This document shows positions 11,391 through 21,500 of a DNA stretch of 64,000 nucleotides, piece after piece; position 1 is the first letter of the stretch; the number at the start of each line of letters is the position of its first letter. The stretch comes from Chaetoceros tenuissimus. Lineage: Eukaryota; Bacillariophyta; Thalassiosirophyceae; Chaetocerotales; Chaetocerotaceae. Where the stretch lies: the NCBI GenBank assembly GCA_021927905.1, contig BLLK01000023.1, positions 372,001 through 436,000 on the forward strand, read 5' to 3'. The translations under genes and the position numbers were made by a program. The notes under the pieces were generated by a model. The model did no database searches. It had not been told where the DNA came from and saw nothing but the letters and a program-made list of their open reading frames with translations.

Positions 11391-13486
11391 TATTTCATTA
11401 ATAAAATATTGTCTCTCATTTCGCGAAAGTTTGCAGCCTCCTCCATTCGATTGAAAGCATCAAGTGTATTTGCAAAGTTGCCATAAAGTGTTGCAAGATT
11501 TGAATGGTTAGGAGGGAGGACCAATTCCCATATTGCACGGCATTTCCCAAACATCTCCAATGCCTTAGCATAATCGCCTAGGTTCTTATATACCACTGCA
11601 ATGTTGCTATACGTTGCTGCAAGGTCTGGATGGTTGGGAGGGAGGACCGACTCTCGAACGTCACAACATTTACCATACAAGTCCAAGGCCTTACCATATT
11701 CGCCTTGGTTATCATATACCAATGCAATGTTGTTATACATTGTTGCAAGGTCCGGATGGTTGGGAGGGAGAACTGATTCAAAAATGTCACGGCATTTACG
11801 ATACATGACCAAGGCCTGATCATAATCGCATTGGCAGTTATAAACCAGTGCAATGTTGCTATACGTTGTTGCAAGGTCTGGATGGTTGGGAGGGAGGATC
11901 TTCTCTTGAATCTGACGGCATTCCCCATACATCCCCAATGCTTTAATATATTCGCCTTTTTTCTCATATACTACTGCAATGTTGTTATACATTGTTGCAA
12001 GATCAGGATGGTTCGGAGAGTGGACCAGCTCCCATATAGCACGGCATTTTTGATACATATCCAATGCCTTGTCAAACTCGCTTTGATTGAAATATACCAG
12101 TGCAATATTGTTGTATGTCCTTGCAAGATCTGGATGGTTGGGAGGTAGGACCGACTCTTGAATCTTACGACATTTCCCATACATCTCTAATGCCTGCTTA
12201 TAATCGCCTTGGTTGACATATACTACCGCAATGTTATTGTACGTTAATGCAAGTGATGGATGGTCGGGAGGAAGGACCATCTCTTGAATGTCGCGGCATT
12301 TCCAATACATCTCCAACGCCGCGGCATATTCGCTTTGGTTGACATATACCAGTGCAATACCGTTGTACGTTGCTGCAAGTGATGGATGGTTGGGAGGGAG
12401 GACCAACTCTTGAATGTCACGGCTTTTCTTATACATTAACAATGCCTTGTCGTGCAGCCCTTCATTATGATATATTCTACCAACTCCCCAATACAACATA
12501 ACCAAGGCTGCATCAGTCTCTGAATTTTCAGACTTGCTTTCAGCTTCCTGAACCTCATCATCAACGACCCCATGAATCCACTTTCTCAAAATACGCCTCA
12601 CTGACTCATTGAGTCTGGCTGCGCCACCATCTTGTTCTTGTACCATCAGTAAGATATTCTCCTTATCTTTCGCATAGCTGGCTTCTGCATTCATGATGTC
12701 AATTCTATCCATCGCGTCATAGACCTCAGTCAAATCACCTTTTTTTATTGCTTGAAACATCTTTTCTCCCTGATTCCGAGGCAAATGAATCTCTAAATTA
12801 CAACCATTATCCTTGTTTTTGAATGCTGTAAACAATTCAAAGATGCACCACACGCGTTTGATGTATATCGGATTATTCCAAGGAGTAAGCATTGCAACGA
12901 CGGTTCCAATATTGACCACTTTGCTTCCAAATATGTTTTGTAGTTCTTCAAATGATACCGTGTTGTCACTATTGATACGATGCTGATTATTGCACAAGCA
13001 GCAGATCCATACGTATTCTCTCTTTGGATCTAGACCTAGCTTCTCACAACGTTCCCATAGCAAGTCTATAATATCTGACAATTGATATGCCCAGCAGTAG
13101 CTAATCATGTGTGTGGCAGGCCCCACCTGATCTTCACCTTCAAGACAATCAACGTAGGCAGCTCCTAATTTGCCATCACGTGGACAGTATTTGGTCCTGC
13201 CTTCTTCTTTGATGATGGGCTCGTTGATATCATAAATATTGACGTCGGCTGTGCCGAATTTGTTTCTAGCTTTGTCTAAGAGCACTTCTTTCAAATGATG
13301 GATGCTCACACCATTCATTTCGTGATCTTCCTTTGAACTCACATCGTTGCTTTCTTTCCCACTCGTTCCATTGTCAACGACATCATCATCATCGCTTTTA
13401 TCTTCGACTTCGGCTTGCGCAGTAGTATTTCTTTTTTCGTTGTTCTTTGCAGCACAGCTGCTGAAACAAGAGCTAAAGAACCACAT
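11390..13486 (-). CDS. TIR-like/TPR protein with kinesin-light-chain type repeats
   Basis: Intronless, 698 residues. The ATG at 13486 is chosen (MWFFSSCFSSCAAKNNEKR); the frame upstream has no other ATG. The Cys-rich N-terminus could be palmitoylated. An acidic linker is followed by a domain at about residues 90-240 with THMISYCWAYQLSDI, REYVWICCLCNNQHR and IKRVWCIFELFTAF, a beta-alpha pattern I read as TIR-like; the assignment is inference. The C-terminal half is nine TPR units of exactly 42 residues (PNHPDLATTYNNIALVY..), the tandem form seen in kinesin light chains and in NB-ARC or STAND proteins. No nucleotide-binding domain is present. Nearly identical repeats mark recent internal expansion. 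The stop codon abuts the truncated RING-2. Confidence 0.75.
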   Translation of the reverse strand: MWFFSSCFSSCAAKNNEKRNTTAQAEVEDKSDDDDVVDNGTSGKESNDVSSKEDHEMNGVSIHHLKEVLLDKARNKFGTADVNIYDINEPIIKEEGRTKYCPRDGKLGAAYVDCLEGEDQVGPATHMISYCWAYQLSDIIDLLWERCEKLGLDPKREYVWICCLCNNQHRINSDNTVSFEELQNIFGSKVVNIGTVVAMLTPWNNPIYIKRVWCIFELFTAFKNKDNGCNLEIHLPRNQGEKMFQAIKKGDLTEVYDAMDRIDIMNAEASYAKDKENILLMVQEQDGGAARLNESVRRILRKWIHGVVDDEVQEAESKSENSETDAALVMLYWGVGRIYHNEGLHDKALLMYKKSRDIQELVLPPNHPSLAATYNGIALVYVNQSEYAAALEMYWKCRDIQEMVLPPDHPSLALTYNNIAVVYVNQGDYKQALEMYGKCRKIQESVLPPNHPDLARTYNNIALVYFNQSEFDKALDMYQKCRAIWELVHSPNHPDLATMYNNIAVVYEKKGEYIKALGMYGECRQIQEKILPPNHPDLATTYSNIALVYNCQCDYDQALVMYRKCRDIFESVLPPNHPDLATMYNNIALVYDNQGEYGKALDLYGKCCDVRESVLPPNHPDLAATYSNIAVVYKNLGDYAKALEMFGKCRAIWELVLPPNHSNLATLYGNFANTLDAFNRMEEAANFREMRDNILLMK
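11440..12480 (-). repeat. 126-bp coding tandem repeat (TPR units)
   Basis: Eight to nine copies of a 126-bp unit encode the 42-residue TPRs of the TPR gene. The phrase for NHPDLAT and the segment for LPPNHP are almost invariant in DNA as well as protein. Such arrays change copy number readily by unequal exchange. Confidence 0.85.
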
Positions 13487-14059
13487 GATAGCGCTTATCG
13501 CAATAGAAATATTACAGGCTCCACCGTTTTCGAAAATTTGCTGGAGATAAAAGGATGATGCATGTGATAATTTGAAGTAGTTAGTACCAAGAACTTTGGC
13601 AAGTAGATACAGTAGTGTACAGTTCAAGTTTGGAGGTCTTCTAAAAAAAATTACGAAACACTCTCTATATTTCAGATATCTTTACTTTGTGTGGCTATTA
13701 AAGATTCATGTTTTCATCTTGCAAATTAAAAAAGTATTTGTACTCTCATAATGTGTGCTTGACATGTGTGTTTACATACACCTATTACCACAGGGAAGAG
13801 GAGCAGGGAGCAGGCATAGAGCATGAATATCAAATTCTCCAATGACGTTATTGTGTCAAACGCTCTTTTACCGTCTCAAAACAAAGTCACTTTTTTATCC
13901 CTACACGAATACCTGCTCATTCTATTTTGTATTATTGAACAAAATATAGATGAGCAACCTTTGCATCTGTCTCAAAAAGAAAACATAAAATGAAAGTCTG
14001 GGTTATACAGTTTATGATGGGTGGTGATAGTGAAGCGAACAAGTCTTGATGCTTTTCCT
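13487..14059. other. Intergenic; right part is the conserved MYND 3' flank
   Basis: No supported gene. About 13985-14030 (GGTTATACAGTTTATGATGG and neighbours) matches 18345-18389 just left of the LTR element, showing that both are the native 3' flank of MYND genes b and c. Confidence 0.6.
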
Positions 14060-15121
14060 CTAGGCCTCGAAGAAGTCATTCATCATGAATCTCCACTGCG
14101 CTGGTTCCTCTAGGTGCATTAGTAATGCTGCCTTTGCATTCACTGTCCTAGCATGCTTCAAGTTCTCAACCTTCAAATACTTGATTGGACCGCCTTCCTT
14201 GAACACAACTGCTACTCGACCTTCCTCATTAAGGTCGTCTCCTTTGACCATAGCTACTCTATGATTGAGGGTTTTGCCTATAGCACTAGTTAGACCATGG
14301 GCAATGACCCATTCGCCATCGAAATATGGAGAGGAGGAGCGATTGCAACTGATTTGATTGGTTGGTTCGTTTCTCATTGACTCTAGTAGGGAAGTAACAG
14401 TCTCGGGATCTAGTAGATTTACATCCCTATCGAAAGAGTTCTTATCCTTGATAATTTCGAAATAATACGACCAAAGTGACATTACCCCTTTCACGTTGAA
14501 TATCCAATCTTTCCGCATGTAATGGAACGACATATACATCGTATTAAGAAATTGTCCACGCTGCACGTAATGTGAGAGATAGAACTCATCCATACTGCTC
14601 GGTTTTGTGGTTTGTGCAGTGAGGAGAATACGACAAGTCTTCTCCATAGATAGGTGCAGGAAACCCATGGCATTAACGACTTCGTCCTGACGAAATAAAA
14701 TTTGTGCCATTTGATAATATGGTTCTGGATTTGTTGGAAATCTAATGATTGCCTTTCTGCATAAAATCTCGGCTTTATTGTAGTCCAAAGCAGCCATCGC
14801 ACTTGATATTGAATTCCTAGCATATTCGTATGTCAATTTCTCAGCTTCACTCGCTCTCTTGAGATCTTGACGATATTGTTTTGTCGCTGCTCTTTCAAAT
14901 CCTGGTTTTAATTGAAGGCTTTCTAGATATGCAGTCTTAGAGTTGGAAAATTCTTCATGCTTCTTCTTGTGTGATTTCCAGTCCGCCCGAAAGCATTCTT
15001 CACAACAATACATAGAAGGCAACATTTTGAGCTCTATACAAATTGGACATGCTTTGAACTTGTTTGTTCCATCCTGAACTTTGCCACAGCCCTTGCAACT
15101 GGTCCCTATGACGACTTCCAT
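14060..15121 (-). CDS. MYND-finger protein, paralogue b
   Basis: Intronless, 353 residues, ATG at 15121. The finger at residues 9-55 (CKGCGK, CPIC, MYCCEEC, DWKSHKKKH) has MYND spacing with His as the last ligand. A helical TPR-like region follows (AEILCRKAIIRFPTNPEPYYQMAQILF), then a variable segment and the C-terminal SH3-like domain (PYFDGEWVIAHGLTS, NEEGRVAVVF, KYLKVENLKHA). It is closest to MYND-c. MYND-a has a longer middle. Function is unknown; a protein-interaction adaptor is the safest reading. Confidence 0.8.
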   Translation of the reverse strand: MEVVIGTSCKGCGKVQDGTNKFKACPICIELKMLPSMYCCEECFRADWKSHKKKHEEFSNSKTAYLESLQLKPGFERAATKQYRQDLKRASEAEKLTYEYARNSISSAMAALDYNKAEILCRKAIIRFPTNPEPYYQMAQILFRQDEVVNAMGFLHLSMEKTCRILLTAQTTKPSSMDEFYLSHYVQRGQFLNTMYMSFHYMRKDWIFNVKGVMSLWSYYFEIIKDKNSFDRDVNLLDPETVTSLLESMRNEPTNQISCNRSSSPYFDGEWVIAHGLTSAIGKTLNHRVAMVKGDDLNEEGRVAVVFKEGGPIKYLKVENLKHARTVNAKAALLMHLEEPAQWRFMMNDFFEA

Positions 15122-15234
15122 GGAACTTCAATTGATTTTATGCAATGGATTGTGCTTAGGATATTTATGAAAACTTACTATATGGAATGGAGTAAATGCA
15201 ATGCCGTTTTGCTTTTGTACTATCAGTCCAAAAT

Positions 15235-15545
15235 ATTCACGATCAATTGAGAGGTACAGACTGATTCCACTTCGAATAGTCTCTATATCACTAAACTAGA
15301 TTCACGATCAATTGAGAGGTACAGACTGATTCCACTTCGAATAGTCTCTATATCCTAAACTAGATTCACGATCAATTGAGAGGTACAGACTGATTCCACT
15401 TCGAATAGTCTCTATATCACTAAACTAGATTCACGTTCACTTGAGAGTAATCGACCGATTCCACTTCGAATATTCTCTATTATCTCTAAATTAGGTTCAC
15501 GATCTATTGAGAGTAATCGACCGATTCCACTTCAAATAGTCTATG
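15235..15545. repeat. 65-bp satellite array, about five units
   Basis: Units start at 15235, 15300, 15364, 15429 and about 15495. The first three are nearly identical (65, 64 and 65 bp); the last two are diverged. The core reads ATTCACGATCAATTGAGAG, then a GATTCCACTTCGAATAGTC segment. The array lies between the MYND-b start codon and the RING-3 stop codon. Confidence 0.9.
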
Positions 15546-15710
15546 GTTCATTGACCGATTCTACTCCGACGAATGCCTCTCGTTTCTCATTTTTGTTACC
15601 TCTTTTTAAAAATGAATCTGACCAAAGGTTAAGAGTATATTCAAACGCACCAGTCCTATGCGAACCATGACCAACACTCAGAGTGATTTTGACTCTGCTG
15701 ACAGCAATTT

Positions 15711-16565
15711 TTAATCAACCAAGAATGCACTTCGACATAGTGGGCAGTCATCATTGTTATCTCGCATCAGCCACTCCAATATACAGTCCACATGATAGAA
15801 ATGATGACATTCTTGATTTCGAGAGTAAGCGATATCGTCGCCTTCTTCATAGTTGTCACAGCATATGATGCACATGTTTCTAATAGAGGTTGATGATGTC
15901 AAATTAGCTTCTTCATCTCCACCTGTTGTATTTGATAGAATAATATCGTCTTTGTTTTGTGTTATCTCTTCGTCAATGTCATCACTAGACGAGGAATTAA
16001 TTTCCTTGACAATGACTTTCTTGTGTATAATGTTTAGTAAGATGTATTCACGAGTTTGTTCCTCTTGAGAGATGGGAAAACCATAAGCGTCTCTTGTACT
16101 ATCTGTACCATATAATCTTTCTGATAATGCATTTATACCTTCCGAGATTCTTTGACTTCTACTACTACGACGGATATCACTATGACGACTTCTCAATTCA
16201 ATTTGCCCTACTTCATAATCTCCATTTTGTCTGCCCATTTCTGCTGCTAATTGTGATTGCACTCTAAGGATTTCTTGTTCAAGTTCCTCGATTTGATTTC
16301 TCAGTAGTACATTTTGTTCCAAATCTTCTCTCGTTTCACTTAACAACTGTTCTTTTTGAATCTTTTGCATCATGAGATCTACTAGTTGTCTACGTAACGC
16401 GTTTTGGCGATTGATAGCATCTTGTCTTTCTCGACTTGGTACATTGAATTGTTCCATCATAACATAGTCTTCTTCGTAATCCTTGCAGTATTTGCAACCA
16501 TAGATCAAACCCAGTGAAACCAATCCTCCCAAAAGTGCAAGAATAGCCTCACCATCTGGAGACAT
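15711..16565 (-). CDS. Membrane-anchored RING-H2 protein 3 (type B), likely E3 ubiquitin ligase
   Basis: Intronless, 284 residues, ATG at 16565. The N-terminal segment ILALLGGLVSLGLIYGCKYC is a membrane anchor. A coiled coil follows at about 50-115 (EDLEQNVLLRNQIEELEQEI), then a linker with SSSSDDIDEE, and a C-terminal RING-H2 (CIICCDNY, ECHHFYHVDC, CPLC). The RING end is far more conserved among the five copies than the N-terminal half. Type B differs from type A (RING-1 and RING-4) in anchor and coiled coil; its twin is RING-5. Confidence 0.85.
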   Translation of the reverse strand: MSPDGEAILALLGGLVSLGLIYGCKYCKDYEEDYVMMEQFNVPSRERQDAINRQNALRRQLVDLMMQKIQKEQLLSETREDLEQNVLLRNQIEELEQEILRVQSQLAAEMGRQNGDYEVGQIELRSRHSDIRRSSRSQRISEGINALSERLYGTDSTRDAYGFPISQEEQTREYILLNIIHKKVIVKEINSSSSDDIDEEITQNKDDIILSNTTGGDEEANLTSSTSIRNMCIICCDNYEEGDDIAYSRNQECHHFYHVDCILEWLMRDNNDDCPLCRSAFLVD

Positions 16566-17105
16566 ACTTTAATGTGAAGAAATGCAAGTGTGAAAAGATC
16601 CAAGAATAGAAACTTCAATTTTCTTCTTAACGAGTATTTCGGAAGCCTTAAACTTCAGCCGTCCCAAGAACTTTGTATATTATGCTGTTTGCGCACTGTA
16701 GTGGTAGCTATCCGAATACTTATCACTTATATGCAGTAAATAGATGAACTGAAATGAACTTGTGCCGTCGTTTGTACTACTCAGTACAACATAGATTTTG
16801 TTCGTGTTCTGTGAAAAAGAATTCCGGAATCCAATGACTAAGCTAAAATGAAGAATGATATCATGGATATGATTAAATTAGTATAATACGGTAACCACGC
16901 GCAAAATGGAAAATCCAACGCGTCTAGCTAGGCTAATGAGAGTAATCGACCGATAATCCTTCGCCGAGTCTATACTATCACTAAAGCAGATTCACGATCA
17001 ATTGAGAGAAATCGACTGATTCTTTTACTCCGACGACTAATCACTCTCATTTCCTCAATCACCAAAGTGTTATGTCTTCAAAGATGTCAAAACCACAGAA
17101 GTATA
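16566..17105. promoter_or_regulatory. RING-3 upstream region and RING-4 3' flank
   Basis: About 16660-16920 is homologous to the region upstream of RING-5 (27010-27290). About 16940-17100 is a satellite-like unit matching the RING-2 3' flank. No gene is seen. Confidence 0.55.
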
Positions 17106-17969
17106 TCAATCAGCCAAGAATGCACTTCGACATAGCGGACAATCATCATTGTTATCTCGCATCAGCCACTCCAATATACATTCCACATGATAGAAATGAG
17201 GGCATTCTTGATTTCGAGAGTAAGCGATATCGTCACCTTCTTCATAGTTATCACAGCATATAGCACACATATTTTGTATTGAAGATGATATAAGAGCAGC
17301 ACCATCTTCTATATCTCCACCTGTTGTATTTGGTAGAATAATATCGCCTTTGTTTTGTGATGTCTCTTCATCAATATCATCACTGGACGAGGAAATGTTT
17401 CCCTTGACGGTGACTTTCTTGTGTATGATATTGGATAGAATCTTTTGTCGTAAATCTTCTTGACCAAGATTTTGAGTTATTGGAAAATAATTAGCTGTAT
17501 CATCTCTTCTAGGTGAAACATTATTGAACCTCTCCGATAATGCATGTATACCTTCTGACATTCTTTGGCTTCTCATGTTGTTTCCTCCATTAGTCGACAT
17601 ATTATGTGCTTCATTTGAATTCAAACGATTTTCTTCTTCTTGTGCAATTCGCGCTCTTATTCTTACAATGTCTTGGTCTATTCCTATTATTTCATTTGTC
17701 ACATGTATGCGTTGAAGATCTACCGATGCACCGAGCTCTCTTGTCAACTGCTCCTTTCGAAGTAAAAGAAGGACCAATTGTCTTCGTAGCTCTATTATCC
17801 GATCTACTGAATTTCGAAAAGCATCGCGGTGCCGTCGGGTGGAATGTGCAGCTTGATTTCTATTCCCATGTTTCTTGCAGCAGATACAAGAGACGAGAGC
17901 AAGAACAAGAGGGGTAAATACTAAAAGAAGAAGGAAAATGATGGTTTCTACTTCCGAATGAACACTCAT
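17106..17969 (-). CDS. Membrane-anchored RING-H2 protein 4 (type A), likely E3 ubiquitin ligase
   Basis: Intronless, 287 residues, ATG at 17969 (MSVHSEVETIIFLLLLVFTPL). The N-terminal membrane anchor is followed by CICCKKH, a coiled coil, a Ser/Asp linker and RING-H2 (CAICCDNY, ECPHFYHVEC, CPLC). The residue after the third zinc Cys is Pro rather than His, while the two liganding His are kept. It is a near copy of RING-1, with a shared promoter region. Confidence 0.85.
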   Translation of the reverse strand: MSVHSEVETIIFLLLLVFTPLVLALVSCICCKKHGNRNQAAHSTRRHRDAFRNSVDRIIELRRQLVLLLLRKEQLTRELGASVDLQRIHVTNEIIGIDQDIVRIRARIAQEEENRLNSNEAHNMSTNGGNNMRSQRMSEGIHALSERFNNVSPRRDDTANYFPITQNLGQEDLRQKILSNIIHKKVTVKGNISSSSDDIDEETSQNKGDIILPNTTGGDIEDGAALISSSIQNMCAICCDNYEEGDDIAYSRNQECPHFYHVECILEWLMRDNNDDCPLCRSAFLAD

Positions 17970-18389
17970 AGCTGATCCCTCTTTTAAGCGTTCAAGGTCT
18001 AGTGTGACTATGTGATATATTAATACCGGATTATATTCAATATGAATGGAATTGTTTCCTTCTTTGGTTATGGACTAGTAGAAGAATAAGATACCGTACC
18101 ATACTGTAGAGGCATAGCCACACTTCACACTTCTTTCAAAATGAGAAGAATCATTGCACCTGCACCTTGCGACTTGCGAGCTTGTATGAAATCAATTCCA
18201 ACGTTTGTATAACGTTAATCACCTTCATCACATTTCTATTCTATTTTGAATATTCTTTATGAACCGTCCGATGAAGAACTTTCAAAAGAAAGAGAAATGA
18301 ATATGATAAAGAAAAGATGTCTAAGATAAGATAAACGGGAATTGTGGTTATACAGTTTATGATAGGTGGTAACAATGAACTGTTCCTAG
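17970..18389. other. RING-4 upstream region, ending in the MYND-c 3' flank
   Basis: The left part matches the RING-1 promoter region. The last about 45 bases match the 3' flank of MYND-b, so they belonged to MYND-c before the LTR element came between. No gene is seen. Confidence 0.55.
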
Positions 18390-18560
18390 CGTTTAAATCC
18401 CACTGATACACGGATAAATATACGACGCGTCACCAAAGAACATCATTGAAGAACACACCTTGATTGAATAGATCACCTTAGATAGATGTAATCATAATTT
18501 CTTTTATACATGTTTTGATACCTTTTATATGTAGAATACTTACACGGTAAGATTTAAACG
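18390..18560 (+). repeat. Left (5') LTR of the fossil element
   Basis: Identical over 171 bp to 24424-24594. Ends are CGTTTAAATC and GATTTAAACG. The bases just inside (GGTTTATCAGTCCCC) loosely resemble a tRNA-Met type primer site of Copia elements. Confidence 0.9.
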
Positions 18561-21500
18561 GTTTATCAGTCCCCATGTCTAGCCTTTGAGCAGACGAAGC
18601 CACAGCGCAAAAGAAAGAAAAACAGAAAGAAATGTAGTGAGGACCGTGTTGAGTGCATTCTCCATTGGTACCTCAGGGCTATGCTCTTGGCTAGCCTCGA
18701 ATCCGTACGTGATTTACCTTCATATGGAAAGTTGCAGTATCTGGGGGAGCGTAACCAACCGCAAACCAGCTCATGGATGTACAGAAAGAAGAAGAACTGC
18801 CTAACCAGCAGCATCCATGAGGAGGAGCTGCATGCCGAAGGACGACGGAGTCACCCGAGAACGTAGGGTGATGAGATGTTTTGGTTTGGGACACCACATC
18901 TTGCTTACTTTGTGTGAGCCGCTACATAGGAATATTGTACACAATCTACTGTGTCAATAGTACAGAAAACATCTAACACGATAACAATTCACATGTTGTG
19001 ATTTTAATTACTCATCTTTACAGTTACATTGTCACTCAAGTGAATGATATACATGATACCTGGATCAATCTTGATCAGAAATAAAATTAACTACAGCTCA
19101 TGTAAGATTCAATCAGACCTGATAATTGATTTCAGTATTACTGCTATTAGCGTGATTATTCACTGCTCTGCTTCTATGCGAGCACAGCGAAGGACTAAGA
19201 AACCTTATGAGTCGCAAGCATCTCCAAGAATACAACTAGAAACACAACAGAACATCGGATACAATACAAAACCTGATCTGTATTTAGATATATAGAAAGG
19301 GTGAACATTTAATATACCCAGAATAAATTCACGGAGTCAGCAGTAATGCAGATACCTAAACATCTAATTTATTCAACAGCTCCATACAAAAGTAAGAACG
19401 GGACTTACAAGTTCAGACTCTGCATGATCGACGTTGAGTACTATCATGAAATATTGACTATCATATGAAACGAGCACATCTTTAGCTCATCAATCAAAAG
19501 GGGGGAGAGGCGTGCCAGCCCAAATAATCCTAGAAAATTGAGAGATAAAATTTGTCCACACCAAACGAAACATTCTATGAGACCCTTTCTAGGGATACCT
19601 ATAGTAGACCAAGAGAAGAGACGTAAATACGTTGAGATGGTATAACCGCATTGGGCTAAGTCAAACTTCAGTTTTGATTCTTGATCTAAAGACACATCCA
19701 CATATCAATAGACGAACGCACACGAAGTGTATGAAATCAATAATCCTTTGATAGACTTGCTTGTATAGCATATACTATTGGATTGAGTATTAGAATGAGT
19801 ATTGCCTTTTCATTATTGCATAGTAAGGAAATGGGAAGCAAATCGTGACCAATCAAAATGACAAGCTTATTTTTGCAAGCAGGTATTAAGACAGAACCTC
19901 TATTGTGTGATGATGCTGAAGATCGAGAAGACAAAGAACAGCCATTTTGGCTGCACTATCATTGCATCTCTACTTACGATAGTTATGCTCGGGTTATGAG
20001 TAGCCTTTGACAACAGTTATCCACGCATGCATACATCTCACAAGCTGACCAGTTGATTAATAAAGGAAAGACCTAGCTCGGTCGACTTACATACTTTATA
20101 TGCACCAACGGATTACAGGTGTCTAGATGATCCATAACTCATCCTGTTGTATATACTGAACAAATGGCAAAGCGCCACAAACACGTACAACAATAGTAAT
20201 GTTGTAGGAAGCTGCTTTGTAGAACTATTGGATTTGAAGTCATCATGGTATAGTTATCATGTCATGGAAGAAAACATTGCTCATCCGTTGCATCTGGAAC
20301 AAAATGGAACTTAGTACACTATCTAGAATAGTCATATGAATTTGAATGGTGAAGTTACACTTTGAAGATAAGATCATTATGAGATGGGGACTAGCGTCAA
20401 GTCGCTAAGACTGGGATTTATATCCCTAATTGTCTACAACATAGTGATGCGCCTCTATGATATTGTATGGTGATATAAAGCCCATAGACGTGTTGTCCTA
20501 CTGGCTTCTTGCTGCTATGCATTTCCGTTTCCCCCAAAAGGGGAGAAGATAGACTATAGATTGTCTGTTTGGTGCAACACAAATACTTTACGCAGTCGAA
20601 TCTGAATCAGAACCTCTACGACAAGGTTCCTACGACTTCACTAGATCGTTGTTCACTGCATAGCAGATCGATGCTTTCCTACGTGGAAGTTTCTTGTGCA
20701 GATATAATTGTGCAGATATAATTGACACTCCTTCTGAATCAAATCAAGATAGAATAGACGAGCTCAACTGATTGACTATGCTTGAGGGGAGCGATTTAGA
20801 TCCCTGAAATCTATAAGATTGGCGTATATCTCAGCCAATAATTGGCTTGATTGGAAAGTGAAAAGAAGTATTGAATCACTGATGATTATGCCTATGAATA
20901 CGAATCGACACACGCTATGATGATTACGAATTATGGCACAGCATGTGAAGAATACGAGCATCATTCCTCAATAAGAATAGTTGAATTTAGCATTGGCACT
21001 AGATGAATATATCAAGCATATTGACAACTGCAAAAGAAATCTAGCACATGATGGTACAATTTTGGAAAATACAAAATTTACTGATGAAGTTTTGAATTGA
21101 CTCACTCCAATACATACTGTCCTTCGCTTACTTAATTATGAGCCACGCAGTACGTCACGTAATATTACTATTCAAGTGCACACCATCGAAGATGGCTTTG
21201 GATATATGTGTAGCCCGCCAAAGAGAACCAAAAGCAATTAAGACCAATACAACAAACAATATATTCAGAAACCTGAGGCTCAAAATGCAAAATCGAATCC
21301 AAATGAAAATGAAACTGAGAAATTTGTCGCAGACATTGGTATAACACTGTCTTGTGCAGAATACAATATCCACTCTGTTACCCATTACCTTCTCCACTAC
21401 AAGAAAGAAATATCATTGCAACTCTGCGCAAATAGATGAAACTCGTGATTGAAATGCTTTGCATCCTCCAACATCAACGTAACTTCCCAGCTTACACGAT

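Larger units (their letters stand above)
13985..16925 (-). repeat. Segmental duplication, copy b (MYND-b + RING-3)
   Basis: This block is homologous in order and orientation to 18345-18389 plus 24595-27290. Homology covers the MYND 3' flank, the MYND gene, the satellite spacer, the RING gene and about 300 bases of its upstream region. The shared upstream text includes AGCTAAAATGAAGAATGA and CCACGCGCAAAATGGA. It runs in one stretch here and is split by an LTR element in copy c. Confidence 0.75.

Noticed and set aside
15235-15545. CRISPR-like array
   Set aside because: Units are contiguous 65-bp tandem copies without unique spacers, in a eukaryotic nuclear genome.
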